From positions 1-34,054 of the forward strand of contig JAGCBE010000416.1 of NCBI GenBank assembly GCA_017652345.1: 34,054 nt of DNA, given 5' to 3'. Below the pieces are notes generated by a model. The model did no database searches, was not told the origin of the DNA, and worked only from the letters and a program-made list of their open reading frames with translations. Of this stretch, positions 1 through 8,032 are shown piece by piece (position 1 is the stretch's first letter; every line of letters begins with the position of its first letter). Origin of the DNA: Methanobrevibacter sp. (GTDB lineage Archaea > Methanobacteriota > Methanobacteria > Methanobacteriales > Methanobacteriaceae). The position numbers and the translations under genes are program-made.

Positions 1-141
1 AGTCAACTATTTAGCAGAGCAGCTATCAATGCTCATCTGGAACGAAAAGCAAGATGGATACGATCCTATTGTACCTAACGATGACTGCGATGCTTACACT
101 TATTCTTGCAGGTTCTGGTATCAAAATATCGAAAACATAGC
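1..141. repeat. Terminal redundancy, copy 1 (circular contig overlap)
   Basis: These 141 bases are identical to the last 141 bases of the window (33914-34054), and the large-terminase reading frame runs across the join without a break. The window is therefore one turn of a 33,913-bp circle plus 141 bp. An overlap of exactly this size is a common outcome of a k=141 short-read assembly, so it need not be a physical terminal repeat of the virion DNA. It could instead reflect headful, circularly permuted DNA; the sequence alone cannot separate these. Confidence 0.95.
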
Positions 142-208
142 GTGGTTTGATATACTAAAAGCAAATTGTGTTTCGCAAAAAAGAGTGTATGATATAATTA
201 AGCGATAG
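1..208 (+). CDS. terL: Terminase large subunit, C-terminal end (continues from 32667)
   Basis: This is the last part of the large terminase. The frame starts with codon position 2 and ends at TAG 206-208, continuing the ORF that leaves the window at 34054. It carries the acidic motif NDDCDAYTYS (Asp codons at 80-85 and 89-91, about residue 446 of the joined protein), which fits the third metal-binding acidic position of the RNase H-like nuclease domain of headful and cos terminases. The joined protein is 484 aa, a usual length. The next gene starts 18 bases after the stop, with its ribosome site directly behind the stop codon. Confidence 0.9.
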   Translation, partial: VNYLAEQLSMLIWNEKQDGYDPIVPNDDCDAYTYSCRFWYQNIENIAWFDILKANCVSQKRVYDIIKR

Positions 209-226
209 AAGGGAAGAATAATTTTT

Positions 227-634
227 ATGAACAAACAAGAAACTATTAACGCAATTAAACAAGAAGCTAAAAAACAAGCAACAGAGAGAGTATCAATGAC
301 TAAAGAAGAAATCGAACTCAACAAAGAATGTTTTGAAGCAGCAAGTATGCCAATCGATTTCAAAGATGATGATTTAAAGCTCGGTGTTGGAGAATTAGAC
401 ATTAGAGGTTTAAAAGAAAAAAACTATAAGCAAGTAATGTTTAGATTATTGGCAATTCAAACAAGCCAAACAAGACAATTAACGCAAGTCGTTATTGATA
501 TGGAAAGACTTTTAATGATTTTATTAGGTCAAATGGGTATTAATCCAGAAGAAATCGGCACTAGAATTAATACTTTAATCGAAAAATTGACAAAAGAAAG
601 CGAAAAAATCACTAGAGATTCTCAAAAAAATTAA
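227..634 (+). CDS. Hypothetical protein between terminase and portal
   Basis: A 135-aa protein of unknown function. It starts at ATG 227 with a purine-rich ribosome site (AAGGGAAG at 209-216). The N-terminal 45 residues are charged and helical. Residues about 75-130 look like one long helix pair with a hydrophobic face (VVIDMERLLMILLGQMG), but no clear signal peptide or membrane anchor is present. Its place between terL and portal suggests a packaging or head-assembly role, for example an accessory portal or capsid protein; this is inference from position only. Confidence 0.75.
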   Translation: MNKQETINAIKQEAKKQATERVSMTKEEIELNKECFEAASMPIDFKDDDLKLGVGELDIRGLKEKNYKQVMFRLLAIQTSQTRQLTQVVIDMERLLMILLGQMGINPEEIGTRINTLIEKLTKESEKITRDSQKN

Positions 635-654
635 GAAAACGAGGTATATAGGTT

Positions 655-2412
655 ATGGCAGAAGAAGAAGTAAAATTCGAGGATAAGGTTATACCAAACA
701 CAGGTATTCCAGTGTGGCAAGTTGGTTTAGCTAGTGCAGTAAATGACACTTATAACTACAACATTAACGCTTCCTTATGGTACGGTCTTTTGCCTACCTT
801 CATGAAAACTTATGCCTGGAAGTATATTAGAGTCGCAACTCAATGGTTAGATGGCTTTGTATATTCTTTACACGGAGATGGTGGACAAAGTGGTATCATT
901 TCTACAAAAATCGGTAATGTCTTAATTTCTGGTCTTACAAAACAAATAGTAGGCGAAAAGTTAATGTTAAGACTTAATGTAGAGAATCCTACTGAAATTG
1001 ATAAAGTTAATTTAAAAAAAGTTAGCAAACACGTTTTAGAGAATAGATTTATTGATCCTATTTATGCTAGTATCGGTTATGCAGAAGGTATTGGCACTTC
1101 CTTAATCAAAGAAAACCACGATTTATATGGAAAAGTTTGGTGGGAAGCAGTAAGAATGGATCAATGCTTTTACAGAACAAATTTCGCAGGAGAAGTAGAA
1201 GAAGCTACTATCTTAATTCGTGGATATACAGACACAACAAACAAAAAGAACAATCAACAATTCTTTTTAGTCGAACATAGATTTTACGAACAAGTAGATA
1301 AGAAAATCGAAAAAAATCCTGATGGCACATATAAACCTGTTGCAGCTAAAAGAGTTCCAATGGTTGAATATTTGGTTAAAAGAGTTAGAGGTACTATCAA
1401 TAATGGTGGTGCAGATTCTCCAAGCATTCAAGACACATCTACTTGCACATGGGCTGAATTGCCAAAATGGTTTAAAGATGCCTTACAAGAAGATTATGGT
1501 GCATTAAGAGTAAGCGAACCTCAATTACTAGGTTTTGATTACATTGGTGTTGAAGTATTAAAAGACAGTTATATCGATTTAGGACACCCTAAAGCAACTA
1601 ATTTAGGCGAAAGTAAGTTAGTTAAAGTTCAAAGCGATATGATTACATACGAAGTTGCAGCATCATACAAAATTAGAGATATGTATTTAGGTAAAGGCAC
1701 AGTTTATATGCCAAAATCATTGTCTTTAAACGATGTGTCTCCAAACGCTATGCAATTCCGTTCTGGTATGGTTGAAAATGTATTGTCAAATGTTGGCGAT
1801 AAGAAAATCGAATTCATGAAGGGTGTTGATCCAAACACACAAAAAGTCGTTGTTGAACAATTCGAACTTCGTGGAGACCAATGGCAAGCAATTATGGATG
1901 ACTGTATTAGAAATATTGCAACCAAATGGGGTATGTCTCCAAAAGTTTTAAGCTCATATTTGTTGAATAGTCAAACAACAATGACTGCAACACAAATTGA
2001 TAGTGAAGATGATATTTCTATCGCATTTATTAACCACGAAAGAAGTTATTACAGAGAACCAATTAATAGATTACTTGAAAGCACACTCAATTTTATGGGT
2101 ATCGCAACAAACATTTCTATTGATTTCGCATCTCCAAGTTTGATTAACAAAGATAGAATTATCGATAGACAAACTAAATTGCTCGATAGTGGATTAACAA
2201 CCGAAGAAGAAGCTATTAGAGAGATTTATCCTGATTTAGAAGAAGAACAAATCCAAAAGAGAATCAATGATGCAGTAGCAAAAAGAGAAGAAAATGCTAT
2301 GAACGAAATTAACGAAATGAACGATGATGGCACTTTTGGAAACGAAAATAATTACGATGATTTAGGTGGGAAGAACTTATTTGGGTCAACTAATCCAAAT
2401 CAAAAAGTCTAA
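655..2412 (+). CDS. Portal protein
   Basis: A 585-aa protein directly after the terminase block and before the minor capsid gene, the classical portal position. The size fits a portal of the SPP1 gp6/phage_portal type. The C-terminal third (residues about 430-560) contains a helical stem-like part followed by a DRQTKLLDSGLTTEEEAIRE segment resembling the conserved portal C-terminal region (DSGL/S..EAI), then an acidic, Asn-rich tail. The portal forms the dodecameric ring through which DNA is packaged and ejected and where the terminase docks. Identity rests on length, position and motif feel rather than a database match. Confidence 0.85.
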   Translation: MAEEEVKFEDKVIPNTGIPVWQVGLASAVNDTYNYNINASLWYGLLPTFMKTYAWKYIRVATQWLDGFVYSLHGDGGQSGIISTKIGNVLISGLTKQIVGEKLMLRLNVENPTEIDKVNLKKVSKHVLENRFIDPIYASIGYAEGIGTSLIKENHDLYGKVWWEAVRMDQCFYRTNFAGEVEEATILIRGYTDTTNKKNNQQFFLVEHRFYEQVDKKIEKNPDGTYKPVAAKRVPMVEYLVKRVRGTINNGGADSPSIQDTSTCTWAELPKWFKDALQEDYGALRVSEPQLLGFDYIGVEVLKDSYIDLGHPKATNLGESKLVKVQSDMITYEVAASYKIRDMYLGKGTVYMPKSLSLNDVSPNAMQFRSGMVENVLSNVGDKKIEFMKGVDPNTQKVVVEQFELRGDQWQAIMDDCIRNIATKWGMSPKVLSSYLLNSQTTMTATQIDSEDDISIAFINHERSYYREPINRLLESTLNFMGIATNISIDFASPSLINKDRIIDRQTKLLDSGLTTEEEAIREIYPDLEEEQIQKRINDAVAKREENAMNEINEMNDDGTFGNENNYDDLGGKNLFGSTNPNQKV

Positions 2413-2414
2413 TT

Positions 2415-3527
2415 ATGCAAGAACTATTCGAAAAAAACGACAAAGGATTATATTTAGCAAACACTAATGACTTATACCAAAGTCGTTTTTTGCCATTGTT
2501 ACAACACGCAGAAACAAGCATAAAGAAATTAATTATTAAATATCTGTGGCAAAATAAGAGTTTGTACGAGTTGAGAACTGTTATTGATATGTACATTAAA
2601 GATTTTGCAAAGAATCGTTTGCCAATGGACATTGAAAATAGAGATTCATACATTAATGGCTTATATGCTATGGCAAATAAAGTTTATAAAGAGCAAAGAA
2701 AAGCTAGAAACGATTTTGCCGTTGTTTTAGGTTTGTTAGTTGGTGCTTTTATGATGAGTGGCAAAAAAATGCCTAAAATCAATACACCAGAAGAATTGTC
2801 GAAGTTTATCATTGAACATAAAAAAGAAATTGCGAGTATCAAATATGATATGTGGACACAAGCAAAGGCAAGTGTTAGAGTTTTAGACTATCCAAAGAAG
2901 ATTCAAGAATATATTGAAAAGGCAAGCAAGATTCCAACAACTGCTATTGAACCAGGAAAGAAACCAATTTCAATATGGCAAAAAGCCGAACTAGATATTA
3001 GACACCAAAAGCAAATGCAAATGGTAGAAGATGCTCGAAATAGTGGAGATGATTTGTATTATATTAGCAGTCATCCTGATTGTTCTAAAAGGTGTGAAAA
3101 ATGGCAGGGAAAATTAGTCAGTGTCTCAAAACACGCAACGGAAAGTGGTTTTAGAGTGGAAAAAGTCGATGGGCAATGGGTTTATAGTTTAACCGACATT
3201 ATGGCTCAAAAGGACAAGTACGGATATAACAACAACATTATTTCTGGTTTTAATTGCCGACACTACTTAATTAAATACGAAAAAGGCAAATTACCACCAA
3301 AAGAATACAGTGCTACCGATGTTAGAAAAATGCGTGATATCAATAACAAAATCAAAGAGTATGAACGCGAAATTCGTAGATTGAAAAGTGAACAACAAAT
3401 GTATAAACAAGTTGGAGATAGGAAAAAATATTGGGAATTGAATCGTGATATTATCAATAAAACCAACGAATTAAGGGAATTTTGCAATAAAAATGGTTTT
3501 GCGTTTGAAAAATATCGTATAGAATAA
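2415..3527 (+). CDS. Minor capsid protein (phage minor capsid protein 2-like)
   Basis: A 370-aa protein following the portal by 2 bases, without a strong ribosome site of its own, so probably translationally coupled. Residues about 212-295 hold the pattern SSHPDCSKRCEKWQGK ... SGFNCRHYL, the cysteine/histidine signature of the phage minor capsid 2 family found after portals in phages of Gram-positives. The C-terminus is a coiled coil (about 300-350). Known relatives sit at the portal vertex and help head morphogenesis or travel with DNA. The Cys/His pattern suggests metal binding or disulphides (inference). Confidence 0.8.
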   Translation: MQELFEKNDKGLYLANTNDLYQSRFLPLLQHAETSIKKLIIKYLWQNKSLYELRTVIDMYIKDFAKNRLPMDIENRDSYINGLYAMANKVYKEQRKARNDFAVVLGLLVGAFMMSGKKMPKINTPEELSKFIIEHKKEIASIKYDMWTQAKASVRVLDYPKKIQEYIEKASKIPTTAIEPGKKPISIWQKAELDIRHQKQMQMVEDARNSGDDLYYISSHPDCSKRCEKWQGKLVSVSKHATESGFRVEKVDGQWVYSLTDIMAQKDKYGYNNNIISGFNCRHYLIKYEKGKLPPKEYSATDVRKMRDINNKIKEYEREIRRLKSEQQMYKQVGDRKKYWELNRDIINKTNELREFCNKNGFAFEKYRIE

Positions 3528-3544
3528 CTTTGAGAAAAACAAAT

Positions 3545-4834
3545 ATGCCTAAAAAATTAAATAAAGCTGGACAACAACAAGAGTATGTTCCTAGTGGGAA
3601 CGGAGATGTAAGTGGCGAGTATGCCGATGATGGTGGATCAAATAGACACTTTGTTTCGTTCACAAAACCACAAGATTTAGGTGTTAAAGTCGAAGATAAA
3701 GGCGAAAAACCTGCCGATATTACTCAAATTAAACCTAAATATGATGGAAAAGGCAAACAAGTTTTAGCTGACAGTTTAAAGAAAAGACTAGGCAAAAGCG
3801 CAAATGGAAAGGTACTCATAGAACAATTACAAGACGCAGATGATGAAATTAGTGGTGTAATTGGAGATTTTTACGAGAATAACCCTCAAGTCAATTTAAA
3901 GATAGGCAAAAACCTAAACTCTAAATATATGACTAAAACAAGTTATTTTGGTGGACAATGGAACGTTGAAAGAACAGTTGCAGTAGGACAGGGATTATTT
4001 ACCGACCAAGATTCTTATGCTAAAGGTGGTGTATTTTTTCATGAATCTGGACATGGACTTGATGCAACCTATGTAAGTGAAACTGGTAAAATTCGTGGAG
4101 AATGGTCGCACGATTATGTTTCTACCAAACATGGCAAAAAAATGTATGAAATGATTTGGGAAGAAATTAGACAACATAAAGACAAATATCAAGAAATTAA
4201 GCAAGCAATCAGCGATGAAGAAAAACAAATTGCTACTAAATATTGGAATGATGATTTAAGCAAAGAGCTCGAAGGTTTACAAGCCGAAAGATTAAAAATT
4301 AGGCAAGAAGTCAATAATAATGAAAAACTTAAAGAATTTGTCCAAAGAGAAAACCAATACTACGATGAAATAAGACAAATTAGAGTTAGATTTAGAGAAA
4401 GTGGCTTTGCAGATAACAATATAGAAAACGAACTTATCGAAAAAAGAAAAGAACTCGTTGCAATGAATGAAGAAAAAAATAATTTTGTAAATTCGTTGTA
4501 TCAAAGTTATCCAGAATACGATGCAAAGAACAAGAGAGCCGAAGAATTAATCCAACAAAAATATGATTCTGCAAGTAAAGCTAGAGGAGATATTTGCAAA
4601 AAGTATGGAGATTTAAGTGATATGTTTGAAGGTTCTGGTGTCGGTAGTTTATGTGGCATGGGGCACGGATACGGATATTGGAATGATAGACATAGAGGGA
4701 ACGAAGCGTTTGCCGAAATCACAAGTGCAAAAGCAACTAACCCTGAATCTTTAGAGCTTATGAAAAAATATATTCCAAAGACTTTAGAGATTTACGATGA
4801 AATTATGGATAAAATTAGGAACGCAAAGGCATAA
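3545..4834 (+). CDS. Putative virion metallopeptidase (HExxH protein) in capsid operon
   Basis: A 429-aa protein if started at ATG 3545; an in-frame TTG at 3530 would add five residues. Residues 166-170 are HESGH (HExxH zincin motif) followed by GLDATY. A downstream NEAFAE (Glu387/Glu391) could supply the third zinc ligand, as in gluzincins and anthrax lethal factor-like domains. The N-terminus (KLNKAGQQQEYVP, then SGEYADDGG) looks like a short linker seen in head-associated phage effectors. Residues 195-340 form long coiled coils between the two halves of the catalytic motif. Lying right after the minor capsid gene, it may be packaged in the head and injected, or may process head proteins. 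Substrate unknown. Confidence 0.6.
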   Translation: MPKKLNKAGQQQEYVPSGNGDVSGEYADDGGSNRHFVSFTKPQDLGVKVEDKGEKPADITQIKPKYDGKGKQVLADSLKKRLGKSANGKVLIEQLQDADDEISGVIGDFYENNPQVNLKIGKNLNSKYMTKTSYFGGQWNVERTVAVGQGLFTDQDSYAKGGVFFHESGHGLDATYVSETGKIRGEWSHDYVSTKHGKKMYEMIWEEIRQHKDKYQEIKQAISDEEKQIATKYWNDDLSKELEGLQAERLKIRQEVNNNEKLKEFVQRENQYYDEIRQIRVRFRESGFADNNIENELIEKRKELVAMNEEKNNFVNSLYQSYPEYDAKNKRAEELIQQKYDSASKARGDICKKYGDLSDMFEGSGVGSLCGMGHGYGYWNDRHRGNEAFAEITSAKATNPESLELMKKYIPKTLEIYDEIMDKIRNAKA

Positions 4835-4843
4835 GGAGAATAT

Positions 4844-5056
4844 ATGAATAAACAATTAAAAGAATATTTCGAAATGTTTGGCGAATTTCCATTTTTACTT
4901 ACAACACAGTCATATGATGATGAAGATTATAAAATTTTGATGATTCAAGCAGTAAATAGAGGTACACCTCTTACAGAAGAAGAAATTGCAAATTACTTCA
5001 AGAATGACTATGATATTGTTGATGATAAGAAGTTTAATAATTTTGGGAGAAAATAA
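4844..5056 (+). CDS. Small acidic hypothetical protein
   Basis: A 70-aa protein with a good ribosome site (AAGGAG at 4833-4838) just before ATG 4844. It is rich in Asp, Glu and Tyr, with a C-terminal EEEIANYFKNDYDIVDD segment. No domain recognised. It lies between the metallopeptidase-like gene and the broken small ORF in the head operon, so a small head-associated or chaperone-like role is possible but not shown. Confidence 0.65.
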   Translation: MNKQLKEYFEMFGEFPFLLTTQSYDDEDYKILMIQAVNRGTPLTEEEIANYFKNDYDIVDDKKFNNFGRK

Positions 5057-5058
5057 TT

Positions 5059-5239
5059 ATGGCAGAAGAAAAAGGTTATTGGTTTAGCATCAACAGTTAC
5101 TGATTTAGGAATAGTAGTTGGTAATATCGTTCAATTACCTACCTTCCCTACAACAACCGATGATAAAACTTATGTTTTAAAGTTAGTTGATGGCACTCTA
5201 ACTTGGGTAGAAGAAGTTGCAGATAATCTAGGCGAATAA
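5059..5239 (+). pseudogene. Small head-fibre-like ORF with an apparent one-base frameshift
   Basis: ATG 5059 has a ribosome site (GGGAG at 5045-5049) but its frame stops after 14 codons. The neighbouring frame is open to TAA 5237-5239 and encodes a sensible 55-residue protein (..VIGLASTVTDLGIVV.., ..DKTYVLKLVDGTLTWVEE..). Removing one A from the five-A run at 5069-5073 would join ATG to this frame and give an intact 59-aa protein. The YVLK..DGTLTW motif resembles small capsid-decoration or head-fibre trimerisation modules. Alternatives are a real frameshift mutation, ribosomal slippage on the A run, or an assembly error. No other start codon is available in the long frame. Confidence 0.55.
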
Positions 5240-5258
5240 TAGAAAAAATCAAAAATTA

Positions 5259-5295
5259 AAATGGGTTTAATACTTATGTATTACTCATTTTTTTA
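5259..5295 (+). terminator. Intrinsic terminator before scaffold gene
   Basis: An inverted repeat, AATGGG..TAATAC paired with GTATTA..CTCATT around a TTAT loop, with a two-base bulge, is followed at once by a run of seven T. It ends the terL-to-head-fibre transcript just upstream of a fresh promoter for the scaffold/capsid pair. Confidence 0.65.
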
Positions 5296-5323
5296 TACAC
5301 ATTTTTATACAGTGTCGTATAAT
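5296..5323 (+). promoter_or_regulatory. Sigma70-type promoter for scaffold/capsid
   Basis: A TACACA -35-like box (5296-5301), 16-bp spacer and perfect TATAAT -10 box (5318-5323). The predicted start is near 5330, at the left edge of a GTGATAAT/ATTATCAC inverted repeat. The segment just after the -10 (AGTGATAATA, then GTAATT) recurs after the promoter in the control region at 30776-30792, suggesting a shared initial-transcript or regulator element. Confidence 0.65.
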
Positions 5324-5327
5324 AGTA

Positions 5328-5377
5328 GTGATAATAGGTAATTTTGTCTTAACAAATAGCCGAATAAAAATTATCAC
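5328..5377 (+). promoter_or_regulatory. 5'-terminal stem-loop of scaffold/capsid mRNA
   Basis: GTGATAAT (5328-5335) and ATTATCAC (5370-5377) are perfect 8-base complements enclosing a 34-base loop. The predicted transcription start falls at the first bases of the left arm, so the mRNA would begin with a closed stem, leaving the ribosome site (AAAGG at 5386-5390) free. Such 5' stems are known to protect abundant mRNAs from RNase attack; that function here is inference. Confidence 0.5.
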
Positions 5378-5398
5378 AATGCAAGAAAGGAAAACAAG

Positions 5399-5986
5399 AT
5401 GGCACAAAATCAAATTCCAGAAATTAATGCAGAAGATAAGAAATTATTAGCTGCGTTGAAAAGATGGGGTGTCAGCGATGAAGAAGGCATGGATTTCCTT
5501 AAAGACTTGAAAGAGGAAGTTGTTGAAGAAGAACAACCAAAAGAAAATGATCCTCCAGTCGAAGAAGAAAAACAACCTCAACCTCAAGAAGAAACCCCAG
5601 AAGAAAACCCTGTTGCATCTAGTGATGATAATGGGGAAGAAAAAGGCGATGAAGTTCCACCTACACCTGGAGAGGAAAAACCTCAAGAGGAATTACCACC
5701 TCAAGAAGAACAACCACAACCACCAGTAGAAGAACCTAAACCAGAAGATGCTCAACCTCAACCTCAAGAAGATAACGTTGATTACAAAGCCAAGTACGAA
5801 GAATTGCAAAGAGCAGTCGATGGCATGAGTGCAAGATTTGATTCTTTAGAGGAAGCATTAAGAAGTGCTGGTATAATGGCACAACCAAAACAAGAAAATC
5901 CTGTTGGGTTAACTAATCAAGAACCATCGGCAGGTGGGAACTTTGAAGAATCTGGCGAAGATATACTCAAAGCTCTTAACAGATAA
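5399..5986 (+). CDS. Scaffold protein
   Basis: A 195-aa, extremely acidic protein immediately before the major capsid gene, the standard scaffold position. Residues about 40-128 are low-complexity Pro/Glu/Gln (EEQP, PQPQEE, PPQEE repeats). Residues about 130-160 form a coiled coil (YKAKYEELQRAVDGMSARF), and the end is short and helical (DILKALNR), as scaffold C-termini that bind capsid usually are. Scaffold guides procapsid assembly and leaves or is degraded before DNA filling. The repeat DNA at 5510-5780 is the coding counterpart of the low-complexity part. Start at ATG 5399 with AAAGG upstream. Confidence 0.85.
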   Translation: MAQNQIPEINAEDKKLLAALKRWGVSDEEGMDFLKDLKEEVVEEEQPKENDPPVEEEKQPQPQEETPEENPVASSDDNGEEKGDEVPPTPGEEKPQEELPPQEEQPQPPVEEPKPEDAQPQPQEDNVDYKAKYEELQRAVDGMSARFDSLEEALRSAGIMAQPKQENPVGLTNQEPSAGGNFEESGEDILKALNR

Positions 5987-6010
5987 TGAGAAAATAGAAA
6001 GGAATTAAGT

Positions 6011-7426
6011 ATGAATATTAAGGAAACAATTTCTCAAGTATTATCTCCTACAAATGCGACATACATTAATGGTGTATCCGTTCGTAGAGATTTCTCAAAA
6101 GCTGTCTTAAAGGCAATTTACCAAGGATTAGTCGAAAAAGATGGCAAAGGTGTTAACGGCAAATTCGTTACTGAACAAGAAGCTAACGATGCAGGTCAAG
6201 TTTTCGTTAACAGACTTAAAGCACACGATCAATTAGGTAGAGAACACGGCTCTGCTAAAAATGGTGGCGCATTTAACAACAATGGTTACATGAGCCATAC
6301 AGAAACAGTTGGTATCGAAATCTTAACTTATTTCGATGAACCAATTATCGTTCCAAGAGTTACACAAGATAGAATCGATGTTGATTTAGCAGCTGGCGAA
6401 ATCGCTAACTACGTTTCAAATATCAACGTTGCATTAAATGGTTCTTCTTGGGCTGCAAAATGGATGGCAACATTCAACGCAGATGCAGATAAGAGAAACA
6501 TTAAGAAACTCGCTACTGCAACATTGTTAAAAGACTACATCGAAGCTAACACATTACTCGATTTAGGCGATATGGAACACGACATTGATTCATTCCCACT
6601 CGATACAAGAATTGCAACATTCAAAATGGGTTACAGACCTACATTAGTTGCAGCTGGTGTTATCATCGTTGGTGGTGCTAACTATGGTTACGACATCGTA
6701 AGAAAAGGCACATTAGATGCTCAAAGTGATAAGAGAGACCTCGATACTGGTTTCTGGGGTGTTATTGATAATGTCGAAGTTCACGGCTTATCAAATAAAT
6801 CCCTCATGCACGCTGCATACTTCTGTGGTTTACCAAAAATGGAATTCGTTAGTGATGACAAGCTCGTTGGATGGATTTCTTCATCTTACGCAAATGCTCG
6901 TGGTTTCTCAACTGTCGAACAAGTCAAGATTATCGATGCACATGGTGGACAGGGTATCGAAATCCAACCTTTAACAAAAATTGGTGCAGTCGCATGGTAT
7001 CCAAAAGGCAACGTTGCATTAACAACTGTTGATTCTTATGATCCAATCGCAGAGTTAAAAACAATCTTCTCTGGTGTTGCATCTCAATTAACATTCAAGT
7101 TAAAAGGTGGAGCTTCACGTTATTACAGTGATAACCTCGCATTCTCTGCTATCTCAACAAGTGCATTCACTGTTGGTGGATATGCAAAAGATGATGGTGG
7201 AACAGACCACTTAAAGGCAGGTTACTACTGTGTCGCAGATGCACCATTAACAACTGTGGCTGCATTCCTCGCAAAAGTCAAAGCTAATGACACTGCAAAC
7301 GCAGCATTCACTATCGGTTCAAGTGCAAGTTTCTCTGCAACTCAAACTGCTGGTAAATATGTAACTGCTTGTGTTATCGCAGATGATGGCACTTGCACAC
7401 TCGTAAGCAAAGTCATTCCATCCTAA
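6011..7426 (+). CDS. Major capsid protein
   Basis: A 471-aa protein following scaffold by 24 bases with a strong ribosome site (AAAGGAA, 5998-6004). Position, length and expression signals identify the main shell protein, presumably of the HK97 fold. Residues about 1-360 look like one conserved body (LTYFDEPIIVPRVTQDRIDVD; STVEQVKIIDAHGGQGIEI). Residues about 385-471 look like a separate beta-rich, Ala/Thr/Ser-rich domain (AGKYVTACVIADDGTCTL) that may decorate the shell. Codons are unusually rich in C-ending forms (TTC, ATC, AAC, CTC) compared with neighbours, as expected for a very highly expressed gene. A terminator follows directly. Confidence 0.88.
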   Translation: MNIKETISQVLSPTNATYINGVSVRRDFSKAVLKAIYQGLVEKDGKGVNGKFVTEQEANDAGQVFVNRLKAHDQLGREHGSAKNGGAFNNNGYMSHTETVGIEILTYFDEPIIVPRVTQDRIDVDLAAGEIANYVSNINVALNGSSWAAKWMATFNADADKRNIKKLATATLLKDYIEANTLLDLGDMEHDIDSFPLDTRIATFKMGYRPTLVAAGVIIVGGANYGYDIVRKGTLDAQSDKRDLDTGFWGVIDNVEVHGLSNKSLMHAAYFCGLPKMEFVSDDKLVGWISSSYANARGFSTVEQVKIIDAHGGQGIEIQPLTKIGAVAWYPKGNVALTTVDSYDPIAELKTIFSGVASQLTFKLKGGASRYYSDNLAFSAISTSAFTVGGYAKDDGGTDHLKAGYYCVADAPLTTVAAFLAKVKANDTANAAFTIGSSASFSATQTAGKYVTACVIADDGTCTLVSKVIPS

Positions 7427-7441
7427 TTGATGACATAACTT

Positions 7442-7473
7442 AAAAGGGGTAGGGTAAAACCTACTCTTTTTTT
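7442..7473 (+). terminator. Intrinsic terminator after major capsid gene
   Basis: A GGGTAGG/CCTACTC stem (one G-T pair) extended by A/T pairs, six-base loop, then a run of T up to 7473. It caps the scaffold/capsid transcript before the connector promoter. Confidence 0.75.
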
Positions 7474-7478
7474 GTGTA

Positions 7479-7508
7479 TTGAAATAGGTATATTAAAAGT
7501 AATATAAT
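7479..7508 (+). promoter_or_regulatory. Promoter giving an apparently leaderless transcript
   Basis: TTGAAA (7479-7484), 18-bp spacer, TATAAT (7503-7508). The usual start point, about 7 bases past the -10, coincides with the ATG at 7515, so the mRNA would have little or no leader. The only purine tract (GGGG 7509-7512) is two bases from the ATG, too close for normal Shine-Dalgarno use. Confidence 0.65.
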
Positions 7509-7514
7509 GGGGTT

Positions 7515-8030
7515 ATGAGAAACTTAACTATACTTAAAAATCCTTACGATGATGAGGTGCTTGTATTCAACAATGAAACAGGTAGATACGAATTAACATT
7601 GGAAGAAACTAAAAAACTATTTGATGTTATGCCGACTAAAAACGATTCAATTTTAAGAAGAAGAATCAAAGACAATTCAAGACTAATTTACCAATATTTA
7701 GTTAATCATAGTAATACTGCAAATAGGCAAGTAATTAACTTTATGATTAATAGAACGGAAGAAGGTAGAAAATTCATTCACGATGTCTTAATTGCACAAA
7801 TTGAAAGTGATTTAGAGTTCGGTACAAATAGTTTAGGTAAGATTCCAACAGTTAATATTCAAAGTGGACAAGTTGCAGATAGATATGCAGTAAGAGAAAA
7901 CATGGTATGTCTTAACGCAGAAGGTGTCATTGATGATTCAGTCAATTACTTTGGATTTAATATTTGTTATATGCAACCATATCCTTCTGGAATATTTATG
8001 CTTGTATATGGATACACAAAGGACAATTAA
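7515..8030 (+). CDS. Head-tail connector-like protein
   Basis: A 171-aa protein, first of the connector/tail block after the capsid gene. The region about 40-100 is helical (ETKKLFDVMPTKNDSILRRRIKDN), followed by a shorter beta part. Length and position suit the adaptor or head-completion protein that binds beneath the portal, but I see no diagnostic motif. It is expressed from its own promoter with an apparently leaderless start. Confidence 0.6.
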   Translation: MRNLTILKNPYDDEVLVFNNETGRYELTLEETKKLFDVMPTKNDSILRRRIKDNSRLIYQYLVNHSNTANRQVINFMINRTEEGRKFIHDVLIAQIESDLEFGTNSLGKIPTVNIQSGQVADRYAVRENMVCLNAEGVIDDSVNYFGFNICYMQPYPSGIFMLVYGYTKDN

Positions 8031-8032
8031 AC

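Noticed and set aside
5059..5239. Programmed frameshift as in tail assembly chaperones
   Set aside because: It is in the head operon, would need a +1 or -2 shift, and has no classical -1 slippery heptamer.
5447..5729. ORFs in other frames over the scaffold gene
   Set aside because: Products are Phe/Arg- or Lys-rich low-complexity shadows of the Glu/Pro repeats.
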